Shown here: piece by piece, positions 63,525-64,000 of the stretch
Numbering within the stretch: the stretch's first letter is position 1
Layout of the letters: every line of letters starts with the position of its first letter
Assembly (NCBI GenBank): GCA_964006375.1
Contig: OZ023270.1
Location: 57,747,288-57,811,287, forward strand
DNA: 64,000 nucleotides
Source of the DNA: Tillus elongatus
Lineage: Eukaryota; Arthropoda; Insecta; Coleoptera; Cleridae
Direction: 5' to 3'
Made by a program: the position numbers and the translations under genes
Notes under the pieces: generated by a model
Seen by the model: only the letters and a program-made list of their open reading frames with translations
Database searches by the model: none
Told to the model about the DNA's origin: nothing

Positions 63525-64000
63525 ATAAGAGTTTTAGGTTTTTTGTCTAATTTTTGCACAAGCGTTAGTCGCCATTTTTGACTTCTACTCATTAAGACGG
63601 ATAAAATGAACCTCACTCTTATTTGTCGTCTCTAAAGGTTGTGGCCACGTAAGTTTAAATAATGGAGTCTTCAACCAATGTAATGATAACCACTTATTAG
63701 TTTATTAATTAACATGGAGTCCGCGACCAATACAATTATTCTCGCTTATCAACCTCACTCTCATTTGACGGCTCTAAAGGTTGAGGTGACGTAACTTTAA
63801 ATAATGGAGTCTTCTTCAATGATTCCCGCCTCTAATTACGATTCACACCTTTCCATCGCTAAAGACCAAAGCTTTCATTAATATGACGCAACATGAAAGC
63901 CAATCAATGAAGCTCCGATACAACACTCATTAGTTTTCACCAGAGCTCATTAAGCTTCCCATGAATACAGGTTAGGTGATGAAACTTCATACCATCTCAT

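Larger units (their letters stand above)
59594..64000 (-). repeat. Giant palindrome, right arm (runs off the window)
   Basis: Mirror of 55146-59576 (see that entry). It continues past base 64000, so its outer end and the true element size cannot be seen. Confidence 0.95.

Overview
The window is eukaryotic and almost certainly from an insect. The DNA is AT-rich and packed with long (TA)n tracts and decayed transposable elements of insect type: mariner/Tc1-like transposases, CR1-, Jockey-, R4/Dong- and Penelope-like retroelements, a tRNA-derived SINE and a spliced DNA-transposon transposase. I see no bacterial operons, no CRISPR array, no rRNA and no host housekeeping gene. The RNase H LINEs and CR1/R4 families remind me of large repeat-rich genomes such as beetles, but the order cannot be fixed from this sequence.

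Layout. 1-4.4 kb: a decayed mariner-like element whose probable terminal repeats lie at 1-80 and 4273-4373, split by a composite repeat that carries a (TA)n tract and a 310-bp MITE. 5.7-7.1 kb: a Penelope-like element with 154-bp inverted arms. 7.3-10 kb: two LINE fragments. 10-12.8 kb: repeats and an unidentified, possibly LTR-related stretch. 13.2-14.8 kb: a mariner-like pseudogene and a solo-LTR candidate. 15.3-23.8 kb: two R4/Dong-like LINE copies. The second is split by a Penelope-like element, which is split in turn by a 1.1-kb RNase H LINE; each insertion has its own target-site duplication. 24.2-25.8 kb: a fold-back element with ~550-bp inverted arms around a PIN/FEN-like protein fragment. 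27.8-31.6 kb: a CR1-like LINE split by an internally deleted mariner, next to another LINE's RNase H. 32.2-35.7 kb: a DNA transposon with recognisable transposase exons and introns and a nested SINE. 37-47 kb: more composite repeats, Tc1/mariner fragments and a second RNase H LINE with a clean 14-bp duplication. 48-51.8 kb: a fairly complete Jockey/I-type LINE ending in a ~295-bp (AAAT)n tail. 51.9-53.8 kb: further TE fragments.

55.1-64.0 kb is different: a giant, nearly perfect palindrome. Two arms of at least 4.4 kb flank a 17-base spacer at 59577-59593, and the right arm runs off the window. Each arm holds a 128-codon gene, two weaker open frames, five ~217-bp tandem repeats, degenerate ~170-bp repeats, an (ACCA)n tract and an 11/13-bp array. 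The arms differ by one 11-bp and one 13-bp unit (24 bases in all) and by two substitutions in the 128-codon gene; I see no difference in the other open frames. From memory, the 128-aa product resembles the N-terminal part of arthropod virus-like proteins associated with family-B DNA polymerases. The palindrome may be a head-to-head copy of a large virus-like or Maverick-like element with long inverted terminal repeats. An assembly hairpin artefact must be excluded first.

Apart from the palindrome ORFs and the RNase H frame at 39610, every coding region I recognise is broken. The window is best read as a nested record of transposition, with one recent palindrome at its right edge.
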